39,265 nt of DNA. Source: Clostridia bacterium (GTDB taxonomy: Bacteria > Bacillota > Clostridia > Christensenellales > Borkfalkiaceae). The stretch lies in assembly GCA_900767885.1 (NCBI GenBank), contig CAAGAU010000002.1, positions 1-39,265 of the forward strand, written 5' to 3'. Position numbers and translations under genes: made by a program. A model generated the notes under the pieces. The model did no database searches and was not told the origin of the DNA. It saw only the letters and a program-made list of their open reading frames with translations. Shown here piece after piece: positions 32,482 through 39,265 of the stretch; position 1 is the first letter of the stretch; the number at the start of each line of letters is the position of its first letter.

Positions 32482-35400
32482 TCAACTGTCTATCGTAGAA
32501 ACGCACAGCGTGGTTTCTTCAAGCACGTCCAGTAAAACTTTTACGGTGTCGAGCGCGGTAAACGTAGTAATGTTGTTTTCGGTGGCAATTTTGCGGATTT
32601 TATAACCGTCCGTATTCGCGCCGTTTTGCGAAACGTCGCCGGTGTTTACGACGTAGGCGATATGCCCCTGACGAAGAGCGTTGGGGATATCCTCCGATCC
32701 GTCGCTTATTTTGTTTAATTTTCTGGTGCGTATTCCGTTCGCTTTCAAAAACTCCGCCGTACCGCTCGTGGCTTCGATATTAAAACCGAGATTGTAAAAT
32801 CTTCTGATAAGCGGCAGAGCCTCTTCTTTGTCTTTATCGCAAACGGTAACGAACACCGTTCCGTAATTCTGCAACTTCATGCCCGAAGCCTGTAACGCTT
32901 TATACAACGCCCTGTTAAGTTTATCGTCGTAACCTATCGCCTCGCCGGTAGACTTCATTTCGGGGGAGAGATAGGAATCGAGTCCGCGTATTTTACTGAA
33001 AGAAAATACCGGTACTTTTACGTAATTTCTCTTTTTTTCCGTCGGATAAATCGAGAAAATACCCTGTTCTTTCAGCGTCTTTCCCAAAATCACTTCGGTT
33101 GCGATATCCGCAAGAGAATACCCCGTGGCTTTGGACAGGAAAGGCACCGTCCGCGAAGATCTCGGATTAACCTCGATAATGTACACGCAATCGTTTTTAT
33201 CCACGATAAACTGAATGTTATACAGCCCCACGATTCCTATGGCAAGCCCCAGCTTGCGGGCGTACTGTAATATTATCCCCTTTACTTTATCGGATATACT
33301 GAACGGCGGATAAACGCTGATACTGTCGCCGCTATGCACGCCCGTACGCTCTACGAGTTCCATTATGCCGGGTACAAACACGTCGGTTCCGTCGCAGATC
33401 GCGTCCACCTCTACTTCCTTTCCTACGATATATCTGTCTACGAGTACGGGTTTTTCTTCGCCGATTTCAACGGCGGTTTTAAGATATTTTCTTAAACTTT
33501 GTTCGTCCGCGACTATCTGCATCGCCCTGCCGCCCAGCACGAACGACGGGCGTACAAGCACGGGATAGCCTATTTCCGCCGCCGCTTTTACGCCGTCTTC
33601 TATATTGGTTACCGCCTTGCCTTCGGGTTTGGGAATTTTCAGATCGTCAAGCAGTTTTTCAAACAAATCGCGGTCTTCGGCATTGTCTATCGCCTTGCAA
33701 TCCGTTCCGATAATCTTTACGCCGCGCTTTTCGAGCGACTCGGCAAGATTGATTGCCGTCTGCCCGCCGAGAGAGGCGATAATTCCGTACGGCTTTTCCG
33801 TTTCCACCACGTTCATTACGTCCTCCGTGGTAAGCGGCTCGAAATAAAGTTTATCCGAGGTGGTGTAATCGGTAGAAACCGTTTCGGGGTTATTATTGAT
33901 GATAACCGCTCTATATCCCGATTTTTTAATAGTCTGCACGGCGTGTACGGTGGAATAATCGAACTCTACGCCCTGACCTATGCGGATAGGTCCCGCGCCA
34001 AGCACGATAATGGCAGGAGCAGTCTTATCCCGAAAAGATTCGTTTTCCTCCGCGTTATAAGTCGAATAGTAATAAGGAATATACGCGTCGAATTCGGACG
34101 CGCAGGAATCGATAGCCTTGTACTTAGGAACTATTCCGCGTTCTTTTCTGAAATCGCATACCGCCTTTTCCGTCGAACCCCAAAGTCTTGCGACAGCCTT
34201 GTCCGAAAAGCCGTATTGTTTGCATTCTTTAAGCGTTTCTTCGTCGAAAGCGTGTTTTTTCGCCTTTTCTTCGATTTTCGTGATATGTCTGATTTTCGTA
34301 AGGAAAAACTTGTCGATTTTCGTAATCCGCGCTATCTCGTCTTCCGTTTCGCCGCGGCGGAAAAGTTCCGCTATCATAAAGATACGATCGTCGGTAGCGT
34401 CGGCGATATACGAAAGCAACTCCTCCTTAGTCATCGCTTCCGCTTTTTTCAAAAACAAATGACTTGCGCCTATTTCCAGCGACCTCACCGCCTTTAATAA
34501 ACTTTCTTCAAAGTTCCTGCCTACGCTCATTACTTCGCCGGTGGCTTTCATCTGAGTGGAGAGTTTATTGCTCGCCCCCGCGAATTTATCGAACGGAAAG
34601 CGCGGCATTTTGGTAACCACGTAGTCAAGCGCGGGTTCGAAACTCGCGGGCGTGTTTGCAAGCCTGATTTCGTCGAGCGTAAGTCCCACGGCTATCTTTG
34701 CCGAAACGCGCGCAATGGGGAATCCGCTCGCCTTGCTCGCAAGTGCCGACGAACGGGAAACGCGCGGATTGACCTCTATAACGTAATAGTCGAAAGAATC
34801 GGGATCGAGCGCAAACTGAACGTTGCATCCGCCCTCGATTTTCAGCGCGCGGATGATTTTTAGCGCGGAATTCCTGAGCATCTGATATTCTTTGTTTGCG
34901 AGCGTCTGGCTCGGACAAACTACGACGGAATCGCCCGTATGCACGCCTACGGGGTCGAGATTTTCCATGTTACACACGACTATTGCCGTGTCGTTTTTAT
35001 CACGCATTACCTCGTATTCTATTTCCTTATAGCCCTTTACGCTCTTTTCGATAAGCACTTCGTGTACGGGAGAAAGTTCGAGCGCGTTTTCCATCATTTC
35101 GTAAAATTCCGCCTCGGTATCCGCAAAACCGCCGCCGGTGCCGCCGAGCGTAAACGCGGGACGAAGTACCACGGGGTAGCCTATCCGTTTTGCCGCCGCC
35201 GCACCCTCTTCAACGCTGTGCGCGATTTCGGAAGGACAGACGGGTTCTCCGATTTCTTCGCATAATTTTTTGAATAACTCGCGATCTTCCGCACGCTCGA
35301 TACTCTCGCTCTTTGTGCCGAGAAGTTGCACGCGACATTCTTTTAAAACGCCTTTATTTTCAAGCTGCATCGCAAGATTCAGTCCGGTTTGTCCGCCGAT

Positions 35401-35667
35401 ACTCGGTATAATAGCGTCGGGGCGTTCGTACCGTATGATTTTAGCGATATATTCGAGCGTTAAAGGCTCCATATACACTTTGTCCGCAATTGACGTGTCC
35501 GTCATGATAGTGGCGGGGTTGGAGTTGCAAAGTACTACTTCGTACCCCTCTTCTTTAAGCGCAAGGCACGCCTGAGTACCCGCATAATCGAATTCCGCCG
35601 CCTGACCTATTATAATAGGTCCGCTGCCTATTACCATTATCTTTTTCAAATCGTTTCTCTTCGGCAT
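32482..35667 (-). CDS. carB: Carbamoyl-phosphate synthase large subunit
   Basis: 1061 residues. It makes carbamoyl phosphate from bicarbonate, ammonia passed from CarA, and two ATP. There are two homologous ATP-grasp halves: the first begins KIMVIGSGPIIIGQAAEFDYAG, the second near residue 550 with VLGAGPIRIGQGVEFDYSTVH. Each has GGQT and EVNPRxSRS-type signatures. The C-terminal MGS-like allosteric domain (about 930-1061) would bind UMP or ornithine. It starts 19 bases after carA. As the only carA-carB pair in the window it may also serve arginine synthesis. Confidence 0.97.
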   Translation of the reverse strand: MPKRNDLKKIMVIGSGPIIIGQAAEFDYAGTQACLALKEEGYEVVLCNSNPATIMTDTSIADKVYMEPLTLEYIAKIIRYERPDAIIPSIGGQTGLNLAMQLENKGVLKECRVQLLGTKSESIERAEDRELFKKLCEEIGEPVCPSEIAHSVEEGAAAAKRIGYPVVLRPAFTLGGTGGGFADTEAEFYEMMENALELSPVHEVLIEKSVKGYKEIEYEVMRDKNDTAIVVCNMENLDPVGVHTGDSVVVCPSQTLANKEYQMLRNSALKIIRALKIEGGCNVQFALDPDSFDYYVIEVNPRVSRSSALASKASGFPIARVSAKIAVGLTLDEIRLANTPASFEPALDYVVTKMPRFPFDKFAGASNKLSTQMKATGEVMSVGRNFEESLLKAVRSLEIGASHLFLKKAEAMTKEELLSYIADATDDRIFMIAELFRRGETEDEIARITKIDKFFLTKIRHITKIEEKAKKHAFDEETLKECKQYGFSDKAVARLWGSTEKAVCDFRKERGIVPKYKAIDSCASEFDAYIPYYYSTYNAEENESFRDKTAPAIIVLGAGPIRIGQGVEFDYSTVHAVQTIKKSGYRAVIINNNPETVSTDYTTSDKLYFEPLTTEDVMNVVETEKPYGIIASLGGQTAINLAESLEKRGVKIIGTDCKAIDNAEDRDLFEKLLDDLKIPKPEGKAVTNIEDGVKAAAEIGYPVLVRPSFVLGGRAMQIVADEQSLRKYLKTAVEIGEEKPVLVDRYIVGKEVEVDAICDGTDVFVPGIMELVERTGVHSGDSISVYPPFSISDKVKGIILQYARKLGLAIGIVGLYNIQFIVDKNDCVYIIEVNPRSSRTVPFLSKATGYSLADIATEVILGKTLKEQGIFSIYPTEKKRNYVKVPVFSFSKIRGLDSYLSPEMKSTGEAIGYDDKLNRALYKALQASGMKLQNYGTVFVTVCDKDKEEALPLIRRFYNLGFNIEATSGTAEFLKANGIRTRKLNKISDGSEDIPNALRQGHIAYVVNTGDVSQNGANTDGYKIRKIATENNITTFTALDTVKVLLDVLEETTLCVSTIDS

Positions 35668-35686
35668 TTTTTAACCCTCGCTTTAC

Positions 35687-36778
35687 TTATTTCGATTGTC
35701 TTTTCATGTTCCCGATAAATTCGTCGAACAGATATCCGCTGTCTTCGGGTCCGGGCGCGCTTTCGGGATGATACTGTACGGAAAACACGTTGTCCTTTAC
35801 CGAGCGCAACCCCTCGACCGTATTGTCGAGCAGATTGATATGCGTAATTTCAAGCCCCGTGCCGGCAACCGAATCCGCGTCTACCGCATAACTGTGATTC
35901 TGCGACGTAATTTCCACTTTACCCGTAATCAGGTTTTTCACCGGATGATTTCCGCCGCGATGACCGAATTTGAGTTTATAAGTCTTTGCTCCGTATGCAA
36001 GCGCAATCATCTGATGTCCGAGGCAAATTCCGAAAATCGGATATTTGCCTTTCAGTTTTTTTATCAGTTCTATTACGGGCGTAACGTCCTGCGGATCTCC
36101 CGGTCCGTTTGAAAGGAAAAGCCCGTCCGGCGCGAAATCTTCTATCTCTTCCGCCGTAACGTTATACGGAAACACGGTTACGTCTACCCCTCTCGCGTTA
36201 AGCGAACGAACGATATTCAGTTTGATTCCGCAATCTACCGCCGCCACTCTGAACTTTGCGTTTTCGACCGGCGCGCGCCACGCTTTTTTTGCGGACACCA
36301 GGCTTACGGCGTCGCGACGGACTCCCGCCTTCGCTATTTTTGCCAGACCCTCTTTTATATCGGTAGAAACGTCCGTGATAATGCCCATACGCGAACCGTG
36401 ATCGCGTATGCTGCGCGCAAGTTTTCTCGTATCCACTCCCTCGATGGCGGGAACGGAAAACCGCCTGAGTTTTTCGGAAAGCGTTTCCTTGCTCCTGAAA
36501 TTGGACGGAACGTCGTTATACTCGGCGACTATCAATCCGCCGATTGTCGGCGTTACGGTTTCGTCGTCTTCATAATTCACGCCGTAATTACCGATAAGAG
36601 GATAAGTGTTTACTACTCCCTGAAAAGTATAGGACGGATCGGAAATAATTTCCTGATAACCTACCATCGAAGTGTTGAACACCACCTCGACAACGCGCTC
36701 TTCGTCCGCCCCGAAACCGTAGCCGTAATACTCGCTGCCGTCTTCGAGAATCAGTTTTCTGTCAAATTTTCTTGCCAT
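35687..36778 (-). CDS. carA: Carbamoyl-phosphate synthase small subunit
   Basis: 363 residues. Glutamine amidotransferase that supplies ammonia to CarB. The N-terminal FNTSMVGYQEIISDPSY segment (34-50), SNGPGDP (223-229) and the nucleophile C252 in FGICLGHQ are present, with the HYP-like QYHPESAPGP end motif. Its start lies 28 bases inside pyrC, with a GGAGG site within the pyrC coding end. Confidence 0.97.
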   Translation of the reverse strand: MARKFDRKLILEDGSEYYGYGFGADEERVVEVVFNTSMVGYQEIISDPSYTFQGVVNTYPLIGNYGVNYEDDETVTPTIGGLIVAEYNDVPSNFRSKETLSEKLRRFSVPAIEGVDTRKLARSIRDHGSRMGIITDVSTDIKEGLAKIAKAGVRRDAVSLVSAKKAWRAPVENAKFRVAAVDCGIKLNIVRSLNARGVDVTVFPYNVTAEEIEDFAPDGLFLSNGPGDPQDVTPVIELIKKLKGKYPIFGICLGHQMIALAYGAKTYKLKFGHRGGNHPVKNLITGKVEITSQNHSYAVDADSVAGTGLEITHINLLDNTVEGLRSVKDNVFSVQYHPESAPGPEDSGYLFDEFIGNMKRQSK

Positions 36779-37968
36779 ACAGTTTTACCTCCGCACACCG
36801 TTAATAAACATTTGCCGTACACCCTTTCGCCGACGAACGGAGTACTTTTTCCTTTTGATAAAAATTCTTTCGGGTCTATCGTATATTCGCTGCCGATTTC
36901 AAACACGGCGTAATCTTCTTTCGTTAAGGGAATACCGAAACGTTTTCGCGGATTTACACTTAAAAGCATCGCGAGTTTTTCCGTCGTTATTTCGCCCGTT
37001 TTTACAAATCTCGTATATAAAAGAGGAAAAGCCGTTTCCAGTCCGACTATTCCGAACGGACTTTTTGCCAGACCTCGACCTTTTTCTTCCGCCGAATGAG
37101 GAGCGTGATCGGTCGCGATCATATCTATCGTTCCGTCTTTGATACCCTCGATCAGCGCGGCGCGATCCTCTTCGCTTCCGAGCGGCGGATTCATTTTGAA
37201 CCGCCCGTCCTCCCGCAAATCGTTTTCCGTAAGCAGCAGATAATGCGGAGCGGTTTCGCAGGAAACGTCTGCTCCCTTACGTTTCGCCTCCCGTATAGCC
37301 TCTACGCTCTCTTTCGTCGAAACGTGGCAAACGTGATATTTAACGCCCGTTTCTTCGGCAAGGCGAAGATCCCGCCTTACCTGCATGTATTCGCTTGCGG
37401 GGTCTATCCCCTTATGTCCGTGCGCCGCGGAATACCGACCTTCGCGGATATAGCCGCCGTGCAGCAGAGATTCGTCTTCGCAATGCGCCGCAAGCACTTT
37501 GTCCAGCCGTTTTATCCTCTCCATCGCCACGCGCATGATTTCTTCGCGCTGAACCCCTTTTCCGTCGTCCGAAAAACCGCATACGTAAGGCGCAAGTTCT
37601 TCCGGCGCGGCTATTTCCCGCCCTTTTTCGCCCACGGTAATCGCTCCGTAAGGGTACACGTTTATCGCCGCGTCTTTTTCGATTATGGCAAGTTGAACGC
37701 GCAAATTTTCAAGACTGTCCGGCACCGGATTGAGATTTGGCATGGCGCACAAAGCCGTGTATCCGCCTCTGGCGGCGGCTTTCGTGCCGGTAGCAACGCT
37801 TTCTTTATAAAAAAAACCCGGCTCTCTGAGATGCGTATGCACATCACAAAAACCGGGAAAAATCACCATATTATCGCAAATAACGGGAACGAAAAAATCT
37901 TCGCTTTTAAATTCAGCGATCAAAGACTCTATTCTTTCCCGTATACCGACGTTTTGAAATTTTGCCAT
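36751..37968 (-). CDS. pyrC: Dihydroorotase
   Basis: 405 residues when started at 37968. A 74-residue longer reading would run through the promoter and attenuator and is rejected. It closes carbamoyl aspartate to dihydroorotate. DVHTHLREPG has the metal ligands H44 and H46, with further ligands in AAHCED, HVCHVST and ATDHAPHS. This is a class I (B. subtilis PyrC-type) amidohydrolase. The weak AAGG ribosome site lies in the 3' arm of a terminator hairpin. It is the first gene of the pyr operon. Confidence 0.95.
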   Translation of the reverse strand: MAKFQNVGIRERIESLIAEFKSEDFFVPVICDNMVIFPGFCDVHTHLREPGFFYKESVATGTKAAARGGYTALCAMPNLNPVPDSLENLRVQLAIIEKDAAINVYPYGAITVGEKGREIAAPEELAPYVCGFSDDGKGVQREEIMRVAMERIKRLDKVLAAHCEDESLLHGGYIREGRYSAAHGHKGIDPASEYMQVRRDLRLAEETGVKYHVCHVSTKESVEAIREAKRKGADVSCETAPHYLLLTENDLREDGRFKMNPPLGSEEDRAALIEGIKDGTIDMIATDHAPHSAEEKGRGLAKSPFGIVGLETAFPLLYTRFVKTGEITTEKLAMLLSVNPRKRFGIPLTKEDYAVFEIGSEYTIDPKEFLSKGKSTPFVGERVYGKCLLTVCGGKTVWQENLTEN

Positions 37969-37994
37969 AAAAAAACCTTGTCGAAGCCGACAAG
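37969..37994 (-). terminator. Attenuator hairpin overlapping the pyrC ribosome binding site
   Basis: On the minus strand, a 7-bp stem CTTGTCG/CGACAAG (37988-37994 with 37977-37983) with a GCTT loop is followed by T7, directly before the pyrC ATG. The AAGG that would bind the ribosome is in the 3' arm and just after it, so the hairpin could stop both transcription and initiation. A hairpin TCCGCAA/TTGCGGA (38023-38029 with 38011-38017) lies upstream. AAGATC (38050-38055) could pair with GATCTT (37992-37997) as an alternative fold. Confidence 0.75.
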
Positions 37995-38092
37995 ATCGCA
38001 CCAAACCGAATCCGCAACGTGTTTGCGGAATCTGAAGTATCGTTATACGGATCTTTACGGCATCGCTGTACCGACTTAAAAATTCTACTATA

Positions 38093-38121
38093 ATTATACC
38101 CGCAGGTTTTGGTTTTGTCAA
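38093..38121 (-). promoter_or_regulatory. Consensus sigma-A promoter of the pyrimidine operon
   Basis: On the minus strand, a perfect TTGACA (38116-38121), 17-bp spacer and perfect TATAAT (38093-38098). The predicted start (38085-38086) reads AGAATTTTTAAG, placing a T5 run (38078-38082) within the first bases transcribed. The leader is about 118 nt. Confidence 0.92.
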
Positions 38122-38150
38122 GCAAATCGACAAAGTTTTTTTTAACGTCA

Positions 38151-38177
38151 TAAAGTTCGTATTTAATACGAACTTTA
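38151..38177. repeat. Perfect palindrome after the GH31 remnant
   Basis: Stem AAAGTTCGTATT with AATACGAACTTT (38152-38163 with 38165-38176), extendable by one pair, one-base loop. No T run follows on either strand, so it is not a standard terminator. It contains AATACGAAC, a string also in the MITE type A ends. Confidence 0.6.
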
Positions 38178-38200
38178 CAAAACCGCACACTTTCTTAACT

Positions 38201-38641
38201 TTATTTGCCGACCCTTCTGAATACGGGGATTGCAGTTATCGGCGTATCGATAGGATAGTTACCCTTACGGTATCTTTTCCCTGCAGGGCCCTCCCATATT
38301 CCGTCGGGAATAACTACCTGTCTTGTGGTCATGCCCTTTTTCAACTGCGGAGCGACCAGAATATCTTCGCCCGGCAAAAATTCGTCGTTCACCGCAGCGT
38401 AACCGCTATGAGGATAAGCGTATTCGAGATTTCTTATCATAGGCTCGCCTGAAGCGGCGCAACGCTTTGCCGTCTGCACGATATACTCCGCAAGATCGCC
38501 GTGCAAGCCGACCGCGTCAAGACAAATTTTCTGATTTTGTTCGGATAACACTTTCCACGGCGCACGCGAAAACTGCATCATGGGAAACGTTGCCGCTACC
38601 TGACAATAACGCACGAACAATTCCTCGTCGAAAACAATTCC
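38201..38641 (-). pseudogene. 3' remnant of a glycoside hydrolase family 31 gene
   Basis: About 146 codons remain in frame, from an in-frame TAA at 38642-38644 to the stop at 38201. The translation runs GIVFDEELFVRYCQVAATFP and on to PWKVL, GEPMIRNLEYAYP, FLPGEDILVAPQL and GPAGKRYRKG, matching the end of the catalytic barrel and the first beta domain of GH31 alpha-glucosidases/xylosidases. The N-terminal 500 or so residues, including both catalytic acids, are missing, and there is no start codon other than a TTG inside the domain. A promoter sits upstream, so the gene probably lost its middle by deletion. Confidence 0.8.
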
Positions 38642-38691
38642 TTATTTCGCAGGATGCCGGACGATTCTCTCTCCCGACAACAGTTTTTTAT

Positions 38692-38720
38692 AGTATAGCA
38701 CAAATAACGATCTTTTTCAA
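38692..38720 (-). promoter_or_regulatory. Sigma-A-like promoter upstream of the GH31 remnant
   Basis: On the minus strand, TTGAAA (38715-38720), a 17-bp spacer, TATACT (38692-38697). A GGGAGAGAG string, which may be the old ribosome site, follows about 25 bp on. Confidence 0.6.
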
Positions 38721-38766
38721 TCGTTTTTAGATTTTACGTCTTAATTCATTTGTTGATGTTTTATGC

Positions 38767-39265
38767 TATGCCGGACAAGAATAATACGAACCGTGATCTA
38801 ACGGCGTGTTTTTGACTAATACTATGTTGCGCACACGGGTTATACGGACAGTATTAACCCATTCGCGCGCCTTGTCTTAGCCTTAGCCGAACGGAAATAA
38901 ACTTGAACTAGATTTAACGGCAAAAATTCCGCTAAATACTGTGTTATTCTCGCTCGTAGTACATTCTAGTACGACTTCGCTCGACTGCCTTGTCTTTATC
39001 GTTTTTTTCCGTTAAATTCGCTTGCGACCTCAAAGCCGCCGTTTTTGATGATTTTTAGCAAAGGCGACCGAAGGCGTATATCAATACGTCGAGCGAGGTT
39101 TTGCCGAAAAGGGCAAAAACAGCGGCTTTGAGGCTTGTTCAAGTTTATTTCCGTTCGGCTACACGCCGTTAGACTTGCATGCAACAAAAACGCCGATATT
39201 TTTGATGATTTGTTGCAAAGGCGAGGACGGTAGTACTGTATGTACACCATCCGAGAATTTGCAAA
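38767..39265. mobile_element. MITE-like element, type A, copy 2, interrupted and cut by the window end
   Basis: Begins with the same end as copy 1 (two differences in 26) and follows it to about 38880, then resumes at about 39162 and continues to the last base, about 40 bases short of its right end. The interruption is a type B element. Nothing else is seen in 38721-38766. Confidence 0.85.
38884..39161. mobile_element. MITE-like element, type B, nested in type A
   Basis: 278 bp with perfect 25-bp inverted ends (38884-38908 and 39137-39161; outer bases tagccgaacgg). TA at both edges suggests a TA target site. It is non-coding. Its core shares a block of 24 of 26 positions with type A (39042-39067 against 2585-2610), plus actgtgtt and ccttgtctt strings in the same order, so the two types are related despite different ends. 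Confidence 0.85.

Noticed and set aside
33499..34497. 332-residue plus-strand ORF opposite carB
   Set aside because: Same reason: antisense of a full-length carB, with no motif.
38023..38098. PyrR-binding antiterminator loop in the pyrC leader
   Set aside because: The conserved PyrR binding-loop sequence could not be found; only a terminator and general hairpins are supported.
37969..38190. 74-residue N-terminal extension of pyrC
   Set aside because: It would translate the promoter and attenuator; the shorter form begins at an ATG just before the conserved domain.
38996..39250. 84-residue minus-strand ORF at the window end
   Set aside because: Lies across the nested elements; no ribosome site and composition typical of chance reading.
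1..39265. CRISPR array, tRNA or rRNA genes
   Set aside because: No regularly spaced direct repeats with unique spacers, and no tRNA or rRNA signatures were seen on either strand.

Overview
The window looks like a chromosome segment of a low-to-mid GC Gram-positive bacterium of the Bacillota, most likely a clostridial, possibly uncultured gut lineage. The grounds are the Bacillus-type Fe-S amidophosphoribosyltransferase, the PyrK/PyrD class 1B dihydroorotate dehydrogenase, the single-chain PurL, purine and pyrimidine operons with consensus sigma-A promoters (nearly all with 17-bp spacers), strong Shine-Dalgarno sites, and an rpsF-ssb-rpsR operon. The lineage call is inference from family content; no rRNA gene is present.

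Layout. 1-482 holds short dispersed repeats in both orientations, one copy interrupted. 483-1313 is a phosphoglycosyl transferase, convergent with cysK (1446-2372). 2426-2706 is a MITE-like element with terminal inverted repeats, lying 4 bp from the cysK -35 box. 2973-6957 is a plus-strand operon: small membrane protein, pncB, lspA, an RluD-family pseudouridine synthase and a lipoprotein. A cluster of four perfect DnaA boxes (7106-7175) lies between this operon and the convergent rpsF-ssb-rpsR operon (7267-8327). A 1116-residue modular exported protein (8466-11816) is divergent from a YegS/DgkB lipid kinase (12052-12918) that seems to be expressed from a leaderless mRNA. 12982-16479 is a three-gene module: ECF sigma factor, membrane-anchored RsgI-like protein and RsgI-domain lipoprotein. 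A 41-nt block, 31/41 identical without gaps, precedes both the sigma gene and the lipoprotein gene.

16693-28040 (minus strand) is a nine-gene IMP operon, purE-purC-purF-purM-purN-IMP cyclohydrolase (PurO type)-AICAR formyltransferase-purD-purL. It is headed by a sigma-A promoter and a ZTP (pfl) riboswitch whose P3 region overlaps an intrinsic terminator. 28336-37968 (minus strand) is a complete UMP operon, pyrC-carA-carB-pyrK-pyrD-pyrF-pyrE-pyrB. It is headed by a consensus promoter, a U-run at the probable transcription start, and an attenuator-like hairpin whose 3' arm contains the pyrC Shine-Dalgarno. No terminator is visible between the two operons, so pyr transcripts may run into the ZTP switch. 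PyrB carries a C-terminal four-cysteine zinc-ribbon tail like that of PyrI, without the PyrI allosteric domain.

38201-39265 is degraded: a 3' remnant of a glycoside hydrolase family 31 gene behind an intact-looking promoter, then a second copy of the MITE-like element interrupted by a different, related element with perfect 25-bp inverted ends. The copy runs off the window end.

Strongest candidates for new biology are the sigma/RsgI-like/lipoprotein module with its shared promoter-like block, the PyrB-zinc-ribbon fusion, the pyrC leader, the DnaA-box cluster in a convergent gap, and the nested MITE family.
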